64,000 bases of DNA, taken from positions 151,350 to 215,349 of the forward strand of contig DGQK01000001.1 of assembly GCA_002390745.1 (NCBI GenBank), given 5' to 3'. Positions 26,332-34,482 of the stretch are shown piece by piece. The notes beneath the pieces are model-generated. The model did not search any database, had not been told where the DNA came from, and saw nothing but the letters and a program-made list of their open reading frames with translations. The DNA comes from Bacteroidetes bacterium UBA4416. Lineage in GTDB: Bacteria; Bacteroidota; Bacteroidia; B-17B0; Aurantibacillaceae. The stretch's first letter is position 1. Each line of letters opens with the position of its first letter. The translations under genes and the position numbers were made by a program.

Positions 26332-26484
26332 ATGTGCGATGATTTCAAATTCGAAAAGCCCGGCAAATTAAGCTTTGACTGCCCTTTGCTTCCCTTTATT
26401 GAATGCAGTAAGAAACATAAAGACTGCTGCAAGAACTTCAAGAAAGGCGACCGCTGCAAAAAATGCCCGGGCAAAAAGAAATAA
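26332..26484 (+). CDS. 50-residue Cys-rich small protein
   Basis: An ATG-to-TAA frame of 51 codons starting MCDDFKFEKPGKLSFDCPLL. It has seven cysteines in 50 residues (positions 2, 17, 25, 32, 33, 42, 45), including a CKKC pair, and a very basic C-terminus (CPGKKK). The Cys spacing suggests a small zinc- or cluster-binding fold. No signal peptide is seen. It lies alone between the divergent DAHP synthase gene and a glycine-zipper lipoprotein gene. I do not recognise a named family, but the composition is far from random. Confidence 0.6.
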   Translation: MCDDFKFEKPGKLSFDCPLLPFIECSKKHKDCCKNFKKGDRCKKCPGKKK

Positions 26485-26577
26485 TCTTCCTGTAGATTAT
26501 TTTACCCATATCGGCCTTATTTAACATTTCTTCCGCTGGCACTTTGTTTCGATCGTATTCAACAAAATATTCTAACT

Positions 26578-27039
26578 ATGAAAACGATCATTTCAACAGC
26601 CATTATCGCCTCTATATTCGCCGTATCCTGCGGCACTGCTGCCAAACAGGAAGCCGAAATACAGGCAGCCAAACAACAAACGCTTGACTCTATCAACGAA
26701 GTGCAGACATCAGCCCGTATCGAGCAACTCAGGCAGGATTCTATTAAACATGCGGAACAACAGCAAAGGGCAGTTGCCTCCTCTAACAATAATACGAATG
26801 CATCTTCATCGTCACAAGCTCAAACAAGCGAGCAGAAGAAAAAAGGCATGAGCAATACCACCAAAGGAGCCCTCATCGGCACAGGAGCGGGTGTTGTAAC
26901 AGGTGCTATCATCGGTGCAGCCACCAGCGATGATCAGGCCAAGGGAGCTGTCATCGGCGGTGTTATCGGTGGAGCCGTAGGCTCGGGTGCCGGTTACGGT
27001 GCGGGTGCAGCAGTAGATAAAAAGAAGAAAAAAGAATAA
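26578..27039 (+). CDS. glycine-zipper lipoprotein
   Basis: 153 residues with a lipobox (IIASIFAVSC). A Gln/Ala/Ser-rich, probably coiled or disordered stretch covers residues 25-90. A glycine-zipper domain follows (KGALIGTGAGVVTGAIIGAA, then GAVIGGVIGGAVGSGAGYGA). Such segments insert in or span membranes and are common in envelope proteins. The C-terminus is basic (DKKKKKE). It is followed by a strong hairpin terminator. Confidence 0.9.
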   Translation: MKTIISTAIIASIFAVSCGTAAKQEAEIQAAKQQTLDSINEVQTSARIEQLRQDSIKHAEQQQRAVASSNNNTNASSSSQAQTSEQKKKGMSNTTKGALIGTGAGVVTGAIIGAATSDDQAKGAVIGGVIGGAVGSGAGYGAGAAVDKKKKKE

Positions 27040-27070
27040 TTTCCCTGCAAACTGAAAACAATTAATGCGT

Positions 27071-27104
27071 GATAGGCGGAAGGTCGATGGATCTTCCGCC
27101 TATC
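27071..27104. terminator. bidirectional terminator
   Basis: A perfect 12-bp stem (GATAGGCGGAAG / CTTCCGCCTATC) with a 10-base loop lies between two convergent genes (ends at 27039 and 27156). T-rich bases follow on the plus side. Confidence 0.8.
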
Positions 27105-27155
27105 ATGTTTTACTATTTGACCGATCTCCACCCCTGATGGATATTGCGATAATTA

Positions 27156-28991
27156 CTACCTGCAATAATTCTTCAAAGCCGGTATCGCCGCTTCAAATCC
27201 CATGTCAGCCGCCCGTTTCAGATCAGCGCATGGGTTTTCTTTCAGGTTGGCTTTTGCCACACCTTTCCAGTAATAGGCTTCTGCGAAATCCGGATCGAGG
27301 GTCGTTGCCGTGTTCAGGTCGTTGAGGCAGGCCTGTAGGTTTTGCATCTTACCGTATAGGATGGCGCGCCGCAGATAAAACAAGGGATTATCGTTTACGA
27401 AATAAAGTGTTTTGTTGTAGTAGTCGAGTGCCTTCGCCAGCTCATTCATCTCATCATAACAGGTTGCTATGAGATAAAGGGCTTTGGTATTCTGAGGCTC
27501 TGCCTGTAGCACGGACTGCGCGTCGGCCAGGGCTTTCGGGTAATCGTGCAAGGTATAATAGACATTAGCCCTCGCCACGTAGGCCTTCGGGTATTGCTTC
27601 AGAGCGATGGCCTTTGTAAAATCCGCCAGTGCTTCGGGCATCCGGTTGGTTTGCGCATAGAGCAGCCCGCGGTTATAATAGCCTTTATAGTAATTGACGT
27701 TTTCGTTGATGGCCGCATTCAGGTAGCTTAGCGACTGATCGTAATTTTTATTGAGCATATGCTCTGCTCCGAGGCTATTCAGGGCTACAAAGGAATGCGG
27801 GTATTTCTTAATGATATCGCTATAGAGGTTGATGCTGTTCTTCCAGGCGCTGGTTCTGAAAAATGTAAGGGTCCCCAATACCAACACGAGGGCCAGGGCG
27901 AGGTAGTGTAATTGTTTTTCCTTCAGTGGAAGCAGGGAGGCAAGCGTCCAGGCAAGCCCCAGGATTGGCAGGTACATGTAGCGGTCGGCTGTGAGCACTT
28001 CGCCGAAAGGCAATAGCTGTAATACCAGCAACAGGTTGCTGACAAAAAAAAGCAGGCCAAACCAAGCGGTTTTCCGGCCGGAGCGGTAGAGCTTAAAACA
28101 CAGGAAGGCCAGCACGGCTATCATGGCATAGCCCAGGATCAGCGCCAGGAGCTTGTTCTGTGGGTAAGGATAGATGACCGACAGGTTGGCCGGAACCAGG
28201 AATTTGGAGATGTATTGCAGGAGCGCGTAGCCCGCATAACCGATGCGCTCATGCATGGCGTAGGCATGGCTCCCGGTAATGAATTTATCCTCGGTACGGG
28301 TATAGATCGTCACGAGCCCTATTCCAAGGGCCAGGATCCCGAAAGGAATTTTATTAAGAATAACGTCTTTTACAGACGGCTTCTCTTTGAGCAGGTAATC
28401 GAGCAGGATCATGCAAAGGGGAAAACAGATCGCAGAAGGTTTGCTAAGAACAGCCGCTGTAAAGAACAGGAGGGTGAGAATATAGTGTTTACGGGTATGT
28501 TCGAGGCAATACCTGCCGTAACAGATAAGCCCCCACAAAAAAAACTGCGCATAAAGGATGTTATTTTTGGCCGATACCCAGGCCACGGTTTCCACCTGCA
28601 AGGGATGAAAGCAAAAGATCACCGCGCAGAGCATGGCCTTTGCCTTATCCTTCAAAATAAGCTGCGAGAGCTGGTATACCAGGATGGCATTGAATACATG
28701 AAGCAGGAGATTGATGCCGTGCTGCGCAGCCGCATTACCGTGAAACAGGAGCCAGTCGATGGCGAAACCGATCATGGTAAAGGGTGCATAGTTCCCGACA
28801 TAATAGCTGGTAAAAAAAGCCTTAACGTCAAAGCGATGAACGTCTTTATTGTTCAGGAGAACATCGCCATCGTCCCAGCTGATAAATCCTGAGGAGAACA
28901 GCTTGGAATACACGAGCCCGGCCAGCAGGCAGAGCAATACCACATACAGCACAGGTGGCTTTCGGTTTATGAGTGAGGGCGTGGTATTCAA
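27156..28991 (-). CDS. multi-pass membrane protein with TPR repeats (TMTC/GT-C-like)
   Basis: About 611 residues. The N-terminal 390 residues contain roughly ten membrane segments and GT-C-like features: an early SWDDGDVLLNN acidic loop (the DD typical of dolichol/undecaprenyl-sugar glycosyltransferases), and VIFCFHPLQVETVAWVSAKN. The C-terminal part carries about five TPR units (for example YYNRGLLYAQTNRMPEALAD). This is the architecture of TMTC-like mannosyltransferases. No ATG is available at the N-terminus. A TTG at 28991 is chosen because the -7 box TAAATTTG lies directly upstream; a TTG at 29000 would sit inside that box. Confidence 0.82.
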   Translation of the reverse strand: MNTTPSLINRKPPVLYVVLLCLLAGLVYSKLFSSGFISWDDGDVLLNNKDVHRFDVKAFFTSYYVGNYAPFTMIGFAIDWLLFHGNAAAQHGINLLLHVFNAILVYQLSQLILKDKAKAMLCAVIFCFHPLQVETVAWVSAKNNILYAQFFLWGLICYGRYCLEHTRKHYILTLLFFTAAVLSKPSAICFPLCMILLDYLLKEKPSVKDVILNKIPFGILALGIGLVTIYTRTEDKFITGSHAYAMHERIGYAGYALLQYISKFLVPANLSVIYPYPQNKLLALILGYAMIAVLAFLCFKLYRSGRKTAWFGLLFFVSNLLLVLQLLPFGEVLTADRYMYLPILGLAWTLASLLPLKEKQLHYLALALVLVLGTLTFFRTSAWKNSINLYSDIIKKYPHSFVALNSLGAEHMLNKNYDQSLSYLNAAINENVNYYKGYYNRGLLYAQTNRMPEALADFTKAIALKQYPKAYVARANVYYTLHDYPKALADAQSVLQAEPQNTKALYLIATCYDEMNELAKALDYYNKTLYFVNDNPLFYLRRAILYGKMQNLQACLNDLNTATTLDPDFAEAYYWKGVAKANLKENPCADLKRAADMGFEAAIPALKNYCR

Positions 28992-28997
28992 GGCAAA

Positions 28998-29045
28998 CAA
29001 ATTTAAGATTTTAGTTCTTTGTTTTGATAACTAAATCTTAAATTT
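28998..29045. promoter_or_regulatory. palindromic divergent promoter region
   Basis: Two arms, AAATTTAAGATTTTAGT (28999-29015) and ACTAAATCTTAAATTT (29030-29045), are reverse complements except for one base. They contain an exact minus-strand -7 box TAAATTTG (28998-29005) and a plus-strand TAAATTTA (29039-29046). They lie between the divergent membrane glycosyltransferase (TTG 28991) and GT2 (GTG 29051) genes. A shared operator is plausible. Confidence 0.5.
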
Positions 29046-29050
29046 ACGCT

Positions 29051-29821
29051 GTGCCACAAATCTCAGTCGTTATCATCACCTACAACGAGGAAAGGAACAT
29101 CGCCCGTTGCCTGGAATCGGTGGCTTCGGTTGCCGATGAGATCGTTGTCCTGGATTCTTTCAGCAAAGACCGCACAAAAGAGATCTGCGCCTCTTACGGC
29201 GTGAAATTCTACGAGCATGCATTTGACGGGCATATCCAGCAAAAGAACCGGGCCATCACCTATGCCACGCATCCTTACATTTTATCGCTGGATGCAGATG
29301 AGGCGCTGGATGACACGCTGAAAAGCTCCATCCTGGCAGTAAAGGCCAACTGGACACACGACGGCTATTACATGAACCGGCTTACCAACTACTGCGGGCA
29401 CTGGGTAAGGCACTGCAACTGGTACCCGGATACCAAGCTGCGCCTCTGGGATAGCCGAAAAGGCTCCTGGACCGGCATCAATCCGCATGACAAATACGAG
29501 CTGAAAGAGGGCGACCGGAACACGAAGCACATCAAAGGCGATATTTTGCATTACAGCTATTACAGCGTGGAAGACCACTACCGGCAGGTGGAGTATTTCA
29601 CAAACATTGCTTCCAAAGCCTTTGTGGAAGCGGGAAAGAAAGCGCCGCTCTATAAGCTGCTGTTAAACCCCGTTGCCAAATTCATCGACCATTATTTACT
29701 GCACCTTGGATTTCTCGATGGTAAAGCCGGTTACCTGATCTCGAAGATCTCGGCCTATGCCACTTACCTCAAGTATAAAAAAATAAGGGATATTAATAAA
29801 GCAAAGGCGCTTGCACACTGA
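29051..29821 (+). CDS. family 2 glycosyltransferase (LPS-core type)
   Basis: 256 residues. The GT-A signature is complete: ISVVIITYNEERNIARCLES, IVVLDSFSKDRTKEIC, KNRAI, and the metal-binding DADE in LSLDADEALDD. The C-terminal HYSYYSVEDHYRQVEYF is typical of the WaaE/KdtX-like beta-glucosyltransferases acting on lipid A core. The start is GTG at 29051 (there is no ATG), which gives the standard N-terminus. It overlaps the GT9 gene by 11 bases, so the two form an operon. Confidence 0.92.
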   Translation: MPQISVVIITYNEERNIARCLESVASVADEIVVLDSFSKDRTKEICASYGVKFYEHAFDGHIQQKNRAITYATHPYILSLDADEALDDTLKSSILAVKANWTHDGYYMNRLTNYCGHWVRHCNWYPDTKLRLWDSRKGSWTGINPHDKYELKEGDRNTKHIKGDILHYSYYSVEDHYRQVEYFTNIASKAFVEAGKKAPLYKLLLNPVAKFIDHYLLHLGFLDGKAGYLISKISAYATYLKYKKIRDINKAKALAH

Positions 29822-30812
29822 TCCGGTCATACTCATCAGCCGCACCGACAGCATCGGCGACGTGGTGTTGACGCTCCCCATGGCGGGCATCATCAAGCAG
29901 TTCATGCCTGAGAGCCGGATCGTTTTCCTGGGAAGGAACTACACGCAGGAGGTGATCGCCTTATCGGAGCATGTGGATGAATTTATCAGCTATGATGAGC
30001 TCTTAAAGCTGCCGGCTGAGGAGAAGGTGAATGCCTTCAAAAACATCCATGCTTCGCATATCATTCATGTGTTCCCGGTAAAAGAAATTGCGCAGCTGGC
30101 AAAGCAGGCCCGGATCCCAAAACGCATCGGCACCACCAACCGGCTCTGGCATTGGTTTACCTGCAACATCAAGGTAAAGCTCTCCCGTAAAAATTCCGAC
30201 CTGCATGAAGCCCAGTTGAACACCAAATTGTTGGAACCACTGGGTATCAAACAGAACTTCAGCCTGGAAGAGCTGGCGGGGGCCTATGGCTTTACCAGGG
30301 TTCCGGCTCTTGAAAGCCAGTTCGAAGTGTTGCTCAGCCCAGGGAAAACAAAGGTGATCCTCCATCCCAAATCGAAGGGCAGCGCCCGCGAATGGGGGCT
30401 GGATAATTTCTCGAAGCTCATCTCAGCGCTCGACAAAACGCGTTACAGCATCTACATCAGCGGCACTGCACAGGAGGGAGAACTCGTGAGGCCACTACTT
30501 GAAAAGCATCCGGAGGTTACAGACCTGACAGGCAAATTATCGCTGCGGCAATTCATCGCTTTCATTTATCGCTGCGATGCCCTGGTAGCTGCGAGTACAG
30601 GCCCTTTACACATGGCAGCGGCCCTGGAAAAAAAAGCCGTTGGGCTGTTTGCGCCCATGCGGCCCATTCATCCGGGAAGGTGGAAACCGATCGGGAAGCA
30701 GGCCTCGTATTTGGTTCTTGATAAAGACTGCACCGATTGTAAGCAAACGAAAAACTGTCACTGCATCCGTGAGATTGCGGCACAAGATGTCATTAAACAC
30801 TTAGAAAAATGA
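29811..30812 (+). CDS. family 9 glycosyltransferase (heptosyltransferase-like)
   Basis: 333 residues with the GT-B fold of ADP-heptose:LPS heptosyltransferases: ILISRTDSIGDVVLTLPMAG at the N-terminus, VILHPKSKGSAREWGLDNF in the middle, and the donor-site segment AASTGPLHMAAALEKKAVGLF near residue 265. A C-terminal Cys-containing stretch (DKDCTDCKQTKNCHCIRE) is a notable extra. The start is TTG at 29811 inside the GT2 stop region. Together with the GT2 enzyme it probably builds a lipopolysaccharide core or related glycan. Confidence 0.9.
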   Translation: MHTDPVILISRTDSIGDVVLTLPMAGIIKQFMPESRIVFLGRNYTQEVIALSEHVDEFISYDELLKLPAEEKVNAFKNIHASHIIHVFPVKEIAQLAKQARIPKRIGTTNRLWHWFTCNIKVKLSRKNSDLHEAQLNTKLLEPLGIKQNFSLEELAGAYGFTRVPALESQFEVLLSPGKTKVILHPKSKGSAREWGLDNFSKLISALDKTRYSIYISGTAQEGELVRPLLEKHPEVTDLTGKLSLRQFIAFIYRCDALVAASTGPLHMAAALEKKAVGLFAPMRPIHPGRWKPIGKQASYLVLDKDCTDCKQTKNCHCIREIAAQDVIKHLEK

Positions 30813-31606
30813 AAGATCTGAAACAGCAAGTGATCTGGATCACGGGCGCCTCTTCGGGTATCGGGGAAGCGCTTGTATATGAAGGGGCAAAGCATGGTGC
30901 CCGGATCGTGCTTTCTGCCCGCCGGCTGGAAGAGCTGAACCGCGTGGCACGGCAATCGAAAGTTTCCGAAGAGGATTTTATGATCCTGCCTTTCGACCTT
31001 TCGGATACCACCTGCGCGAAAGCCTATGTAGAAACCATCCTTCGCAAATTCGGAAGGGTCGATGTGCTCATCAATAACGGCGGGCAAAGCCAGCGCGCGG
31101 AAGCCCTGGACACGGATGCGGATACGGAGCGGAAATTATTCGAGATCAATTATTTTTCGGCGGTCAATTTATCAAAAGCAGTGCTACCAGTAATGCTGAA
31201 AAACGGCGGGGGAAAGATCGTGGTGATCAGCAGCATTGCCGGAAAATTCGGCTTTTATCTGCGTTCTACCTACTCTGCTGCCAAACATGCCCTGTACGGC
31301 TATTTTGAAAGCCTGCGCCTGGAAATGGAAAAAAAAGGCGTTTCCGTGTTGCTTGTTGCGCCGGGAAAAGTAAAAACCAATGTTTCGCTGAACGCAGAGG
31401 CGGGAGCAGGCAAGAGCCACAACAAAATGGACGAGAGCCATGAGAAGGCGATGAGTGCGGAAGAGTGCGCACGGCAGATTATTGCGGCGATGCTGGATGA
31501 CAAGGAAGAGGTGCTCATCGGGGGAAAAGAGCTGCTGGCTGTTAAGATCAAACGATTTTTTCCTAAATTGTTCGGAAAGATCATCCGCAGGCAAAGCCCT
31601 TATTGA
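30809..31606 (+). CDS. short-chain dehydrogenase/reductase
   Basis: 265 residues of the classical SDR type: cofactor loop WITGASSGIGEALVYEGAKH with SARR after beta2, INNGGQSQ in place of NNAG, the catalytic Ser in VVISSIAGKFGF, and Tyr/Lys in YSAAKHAL. The SARR suggests NADPH preference. The C-terminal tail is basic (KIKRFFPKLFGKIIRR) and resembles the DHRS7-like group that associates with membranes. Its ATG overlaps the GT9 stop by 4 bases, so it is the third gene of this operon. Substrate unknown. Confidence 0.92.
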   Translation: MKDLKQQVIWITGASSGIGEALVYEGAKHGARIVLSARRLEELNRVARQSKVSEEDFMILPFDLSDTTCAKAYVETILRKFGRVDVLINNGGQSQRAEALDTDADTERKLFEINYFSAVNLSKAVLPVMLKNGGGKIVVISSIAGKFGFYLRSTYSAAKHALYGYFESLRLEMEKKGVSVLLVAPGKVKTNVSLNAEAGAGKSHNKMDESHEKAMSAEECARQIIAAMLDDKEEVLIGGKELLAVKIKRFFPKLFGKIIRRQSPY

Positions 31607-31619
31607 TCGGACTGTAGGG

Positions 31620-32039
31620 TCATATCCTGGTTTTCAAAAACTGCAGGTATTTGGGATCATCCTCTTCAAAGATGTCCTCTCCTTCGAGAGCGTAGGCTCT
31701 CATCAGCTCATCGGCTGCACGGGTCGTATTTCCGGCTTCAAACTGGCACTGGCCAAGCCTCAGGTGAATAAAGGGATTGCCGATAGCGCCGGGACAATGC
31801 ATGGCTGAGGATAGATTATCGATACCCGCCTGGTAATCCTTTCCGAGAAAATTGGCATCGCCAATGGCAACGAGGATCCAGGTGGTGGCTTCCCAGGATG
31901 TTTTGGGCTCAGGCACCAGGTCGAATGCCCGCCAGTATTCCTTCAGGGCCGCAGGATAATTTCCGGCTTCTGCTTGCTCGTCGCCCAGGCGGCAAAGGCC
32001 CTGAATTTCGGCATATAGCGCGTCGTTTAATTCACTCAT
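31620..32039 (-). CDS. TPR-repeat protein
   Basis: 139 residues built of about three tetratricopeptide units: GDEQAEAGNYPAALKEYWRAF, ILVAIGDANFLGKDYQAGID, and LRLGQCQFEAGNTTRAADEL. It ends EDDPKYLQFLKTRI. No signal peptide. This short TPR type is frequent in genomes that carry RHS toxins and is sometimes annotated near them, but here it is 14 kb away, so I assign no partner. It converges with the SDR gene 13 bases away. Confidence 0.85.
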   Translation of the reverse strand: MSELNDALYAEIQGLCRLGDEQAEAGNYPAALKEYWRAFDLVPEPKTSWEATTWILVAIGDANFLGKDYQAGIDNLSSAMHCPGAIGNPFIHLRLGQCQFEAGNTTRAADELMRAYALEGEDIFEEDDPKYLQFLKTRI

Positions 32040-32305
32040 CTCTCAAGGGTTGAGGGTTCATAACAAAGATAAAATTTTATGCGACACTAAAACGTTCCCG
32101 TTGTTTAGCATAACTCCGAAGTACCGCGTTTATTGCCAGTGCCAGCGATTTCTTTTTCAGGCTTTCTTATAGTTGAGATTTACTGTTCACGAAGATATAG
32201 CATGCGTGAGGGTGCCTGTTATTATAACAAAGCGTACTTATGATAAAAATAATTTACTTTTATAGGTGATATTCCTGCCATTTCCGGCACATCCTGTTAA
32301 ATACC

Positions 32306-32839
32306 ATGCTAACGATAGAACCGATCATCCGACAAACGCAGCAAGAGCTTTTCATCCGGCTCTACCAGTCCGCCTTTCCGGGCGCCGCCTCTTTTATCAG
32401 CAAAATGGGTGGTAATCTTGATGAAGCGAAAGACATTTTCCAGGATGCCCTGCTCATCTATTATGAAAAAACACGGGAGCAGGAATTTGCGCCAGGGCTT
32501 AGTGAAAGCGCTTACCTGGTAGGAATTTGCAAGCATCTGTGGTATAAAAAACACCGCGATCAGAAAGCCGGTATTCCACTCGATGAGAACCTGGACCTCA
32601 GCGAAGAAGAAGAGCCGGAGGTTTCGGGCAGATTGCTGCACCTGGTGGAACGCTCCGGCAAGAAATGCCTTGACTTACTGAAAGCCTTTTATTATGACAA
32701 GCTGAACATGAAAGAGCTCTCGCAGCGTTTCGGCTTTTCCGGCGAACGCTCGGCCACCGTGCAAAAACACAAATGCCTGGAAAAAGTAAGAAACGAAATA
32801 CAGCAACGCTCCTTAAACCAATCCGATTTTTATGAATGA
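32306..32839 (+). CDS. ECF-type RNA polymerase sigma factor
   Basis: 177 residues. Region 2 is visible as AFPGAASFISKMGGNLDEAK, then DIFQDALLIYYEKTREQ and AYLVGICKHLWYKKHRDQ. Region 4 follows with LLKAFYYDKLNMKELSQRFG and SATVQKHKCLEKVRNEIQQR as the promoter-binding HTH. The family redirects RNA polymerase to -35/-10 type promoters of stress or envelope genes. The next gene overlaps by 8 bases and is the natural candidate for a regulator of its activity. A weak TACTTTTA box lies 50 bases upstream. The 266-base gap to the TPR gene holds nothing else. Confidence 0.88.
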   Translation: MLTIEPIIRQTQQELFIRLYQSAFPGAASFISKMGGNLDEAKDIFQDALLIYYEKTREQEFAPGLSESAYLVGICKHLWYKKHRDQKAGIPLDENLDLSEEEEPEVSGRLLHLVERSGKKCLDLLKAFYYDKLNMKELSQRFGFSGERSATVQKHKCLEKVRNEIQQRSLNQSDFYE

Positions 32840-33086
32840 GGTACAACATATCGAACACTACCTGAACCGTGCCTTAACGCCCGAAGAGCATATCCTCATG
32901 GAAGCACGGCTCCTGATCGATCCGGCGCTCCGCGACAAGGTGCTGTGGCAACAGCGCAGCCATGAACTGATCAGGGCCTACAGCCGCAGGCAAATCAGGC
33001 TTGAGATTGAAAAAGCGCATGAGCGCCTCTTCAGCGAGAGCAGGTTCAGCGCTTTCAGACAACAGATTAAAAACATATTCCGATAA
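32832..33086 (+). CDS. small protein linked to the ECF sigma factor, possible anti-sigma
   Basis: 84 residues, mostly helical: EHYLNRALTPEEHILMEARL, then DPALRDKVLWQQRSHELIRA and a basic C-terminus (SRRQIRLEIEKAHERLFSE). The first half resembles the N-terminal anti-sigma domain (a short helical segment with ExxLxGxLxPEE-like spacing), but there is no zinc motif and no membrane segment. It overlaps the sigma gene by 8 bases and ends 5 bases before clpP, so all three are co-translated. Function is inferred from position only. Confidence 0.65.
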   Translation: MNEVQHIEHYLNRALTPEEHILMEARLLIDPALRDKVLWQQRSHELIRAYSRRQIRLEIEKAHERLFSESRFSAFRQQIKNIFR

Positions 33087-33091
33087 CGCCT

Positions 33092-33670
33092 ATGAGCACC
33101 TTACATTTAAAAGACCTGATCGACGAAAAGATCCTGAACGACCGTAAAATATTTTTATGGGGGCAGGTTGATGATGCTTCCGCAAAGCATGTCGTAGACC
33201 GCTTGCTTTACCTCGAACTGCAACAACCCGGCAAGGAAATCCAGTTGATCATTAACAGCCCCGGCGGCTATGTTACTTCCGGCTTCTCCATCTATGACAC
33301 CATGAAAAGCATCAGCAGCCCGGTATCTACGATTTGTAGCGGCTTTGCAGCCAGCATGGCATCGATTCTCTTATCAGCCGGTGAGAAAGGCAGGCGCTTT
33401 GTTTTGAAGCATGGGCGCGTGATGATCCACCAGCCCAGCGGCGGAAGCGGCGGCAATGCTTCCGACATCGAGATCCAGGCCACCGAACTTATTAAGACTA
33501 AGGATCTCAGCGCCAAGCTATTGGCGGAGAATTGCAAGCAGCCGGTAGAAAAGATCCTGAAAGATTTTAACCGCGATTATTTTATGAATGCCGAAGAGTC
33601 CGTAGCCTATGGTGTTGCCGATGCAGTGCTGGAGGAATTTGTGAGCGTGAGCAAGAAGCCGGGATTTTAA
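33092..33670 (+). CDS. ClpP-family serine protease paralogue
   Basis: 192 residues. The catalytic triad is intact: Ser in GFAASMASILLSAG (near residue 88), His in VMIHQPSGG (near 113) and Asp in NRDYFMNAEESVAYG (near 162). INSPGGYVTSG is also present. Unlike typical ClpP it starts with no cleavable N-terminal extension. Linkage to an ECF sigma factor rather than to clpX or tig suggests a specialised paralogue, for example one that degrades the adjacent regulator or stress-damaged proteins. A housekeeping clpP is expected elsewhere. Confidence 0.92.
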   Translation: MSTLHLKDLIDEKILNDRKIFLWGQVDDASAKHVVDRLLYLELQQPGKEIQLIINSPGGYVTSGFSIYDTMKSISSPVSTICSGFAASMASILLSAGEKGRRFVLKHGRVMIHQPSGGSGGNASDIEIQATELIKTKDLSAKLLAENCKQPVEKILKDFNRDYFMNAEESVAYGVADAVLEEFVSVSKKPGF

Positions 33671-33675
33671 GAAAA

Positions 33676-34233
33676 TCAGTCGGAGAGGAATTGCCGGTAA
33701 GCCTCAATCTTCTCCTCCAGCCGCTTTGCCAGGTAAGCATTTCCTTCTTTCAATTCGCTCAGGATCAGCTTAGCTTCTTCGATGTAAGCCAGCTTTTTAT
33801 CATTGTTCCAGTAATACGGCGGGGCGTAGAGGTTGCAGATCCTATCGGCGAGCTTCACCGCCCATACTTCCCTGGGCTGTGCTTTGATGCGCTTCAGACT
33901 GTCGGTCATTTTCGCCTGCTTTCCTTCGAGCGCATCATTTTTGGTGAGTGCCATCACGCCATCGGCAATCTCAACACCAAACAGCTCTTTTACCTGTTCA
34001 TAGCTAAACGGTGTGTCCTCGATGCTGTCGTGCAGCAAGGCGCAGGAAACAGCAAGCCTGGCATTCATTCCCGGCGTATGCTCAATGGCTTTCAGGATCT
34101 CGAAGGTCACGCTCCCGATGTGATTGATGTATTCTATTTGTTCGCCTTTCTTCGGACCACCGTATTTTTGTCCGTCGTGTAGTCTGGAAACCAGCTGCCA
34201 GGTATTTTGCAATTCGTCTATTGACCAGTTCAT
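33676..34233 (-). CDS. HD-domain phosphohydrolase, MESH1/SpoT-hydrolase-like
   Basis: 185 residues from the ATG at 34233 (an upstream TTG is less likely). The HD fold of small alarmone hydrolases is visible: HIGSVTFEILKA, the metal-binding HD in ALLHDSIEDTPFSYEQV, then VMALTKND and VWAVKLADRICNL. The E-D after HD (SIEDT) and the KLADR Asp match the SpoT/MESH1 pattern. It may degrade (p)ppGpp or a related nucleotide. It converges with the clpP gene only 5 bases away. Confidence 0.82.
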   Translation of the reverse strand: MNWSIDELQNTWQLVSRLHDGQKYGGPKKGEQIEYINHIGSVTFEILKAIEHTPGMNARLAVSCALLHDSIEDTPFSYEQVKELFGVEIADGVMALTKNDALEGKQAKMTDSLKRIKAQPREVWAVKLADRICNLYAPPYYWNNDKKLAYIEEAKLILSELKEGNAYLAKRLEEKIEAYRQFLSD

Positions 34234-34248
34234 TTCATTCAAATTTTG

Positions 34249-34480
34249 TTATTGTGGTTTTATTCTCAATTTATCAGACCACTCACCGGCATTCCAGTAA
34301 GGCGGATCGCCGCCGACTTTAAATTCCGGAAAATGGAGCGGTTGCATTTTCAAGTCAATGTTCGGAACTCCACGGCCGCCTCCCATATACCCGCCCGCTC
34401 CCCGTACCCAATCGCAAAAGCGCCTGAGGCAAGGTTCCCCTCAAATAAGCGGTGGGATCGCGTTTCCCATTGATGTCCGC
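34249..34480 (-). pseudogene. possible gene remnant (C-terminal fragment, frameshifted)
   Basis: On the minus strand a protein-like tail of about 55 codons ends at 34249, including PNIDLKMQPLHFPEFKVGG and DPPYWNAGEWSDKLRIKPQ. Further upstream a different frame reads DINGKRDPTAYLRGTLPQAL. The two join only by a frame shift near 34410, and no start codon fits. No intact gene covers this 240-base gap. I read it as the decayed 3' end of a larger gene, but chance cannot be excluded. Confidence 0.35.
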
Positions 34481-34482
34481 AT

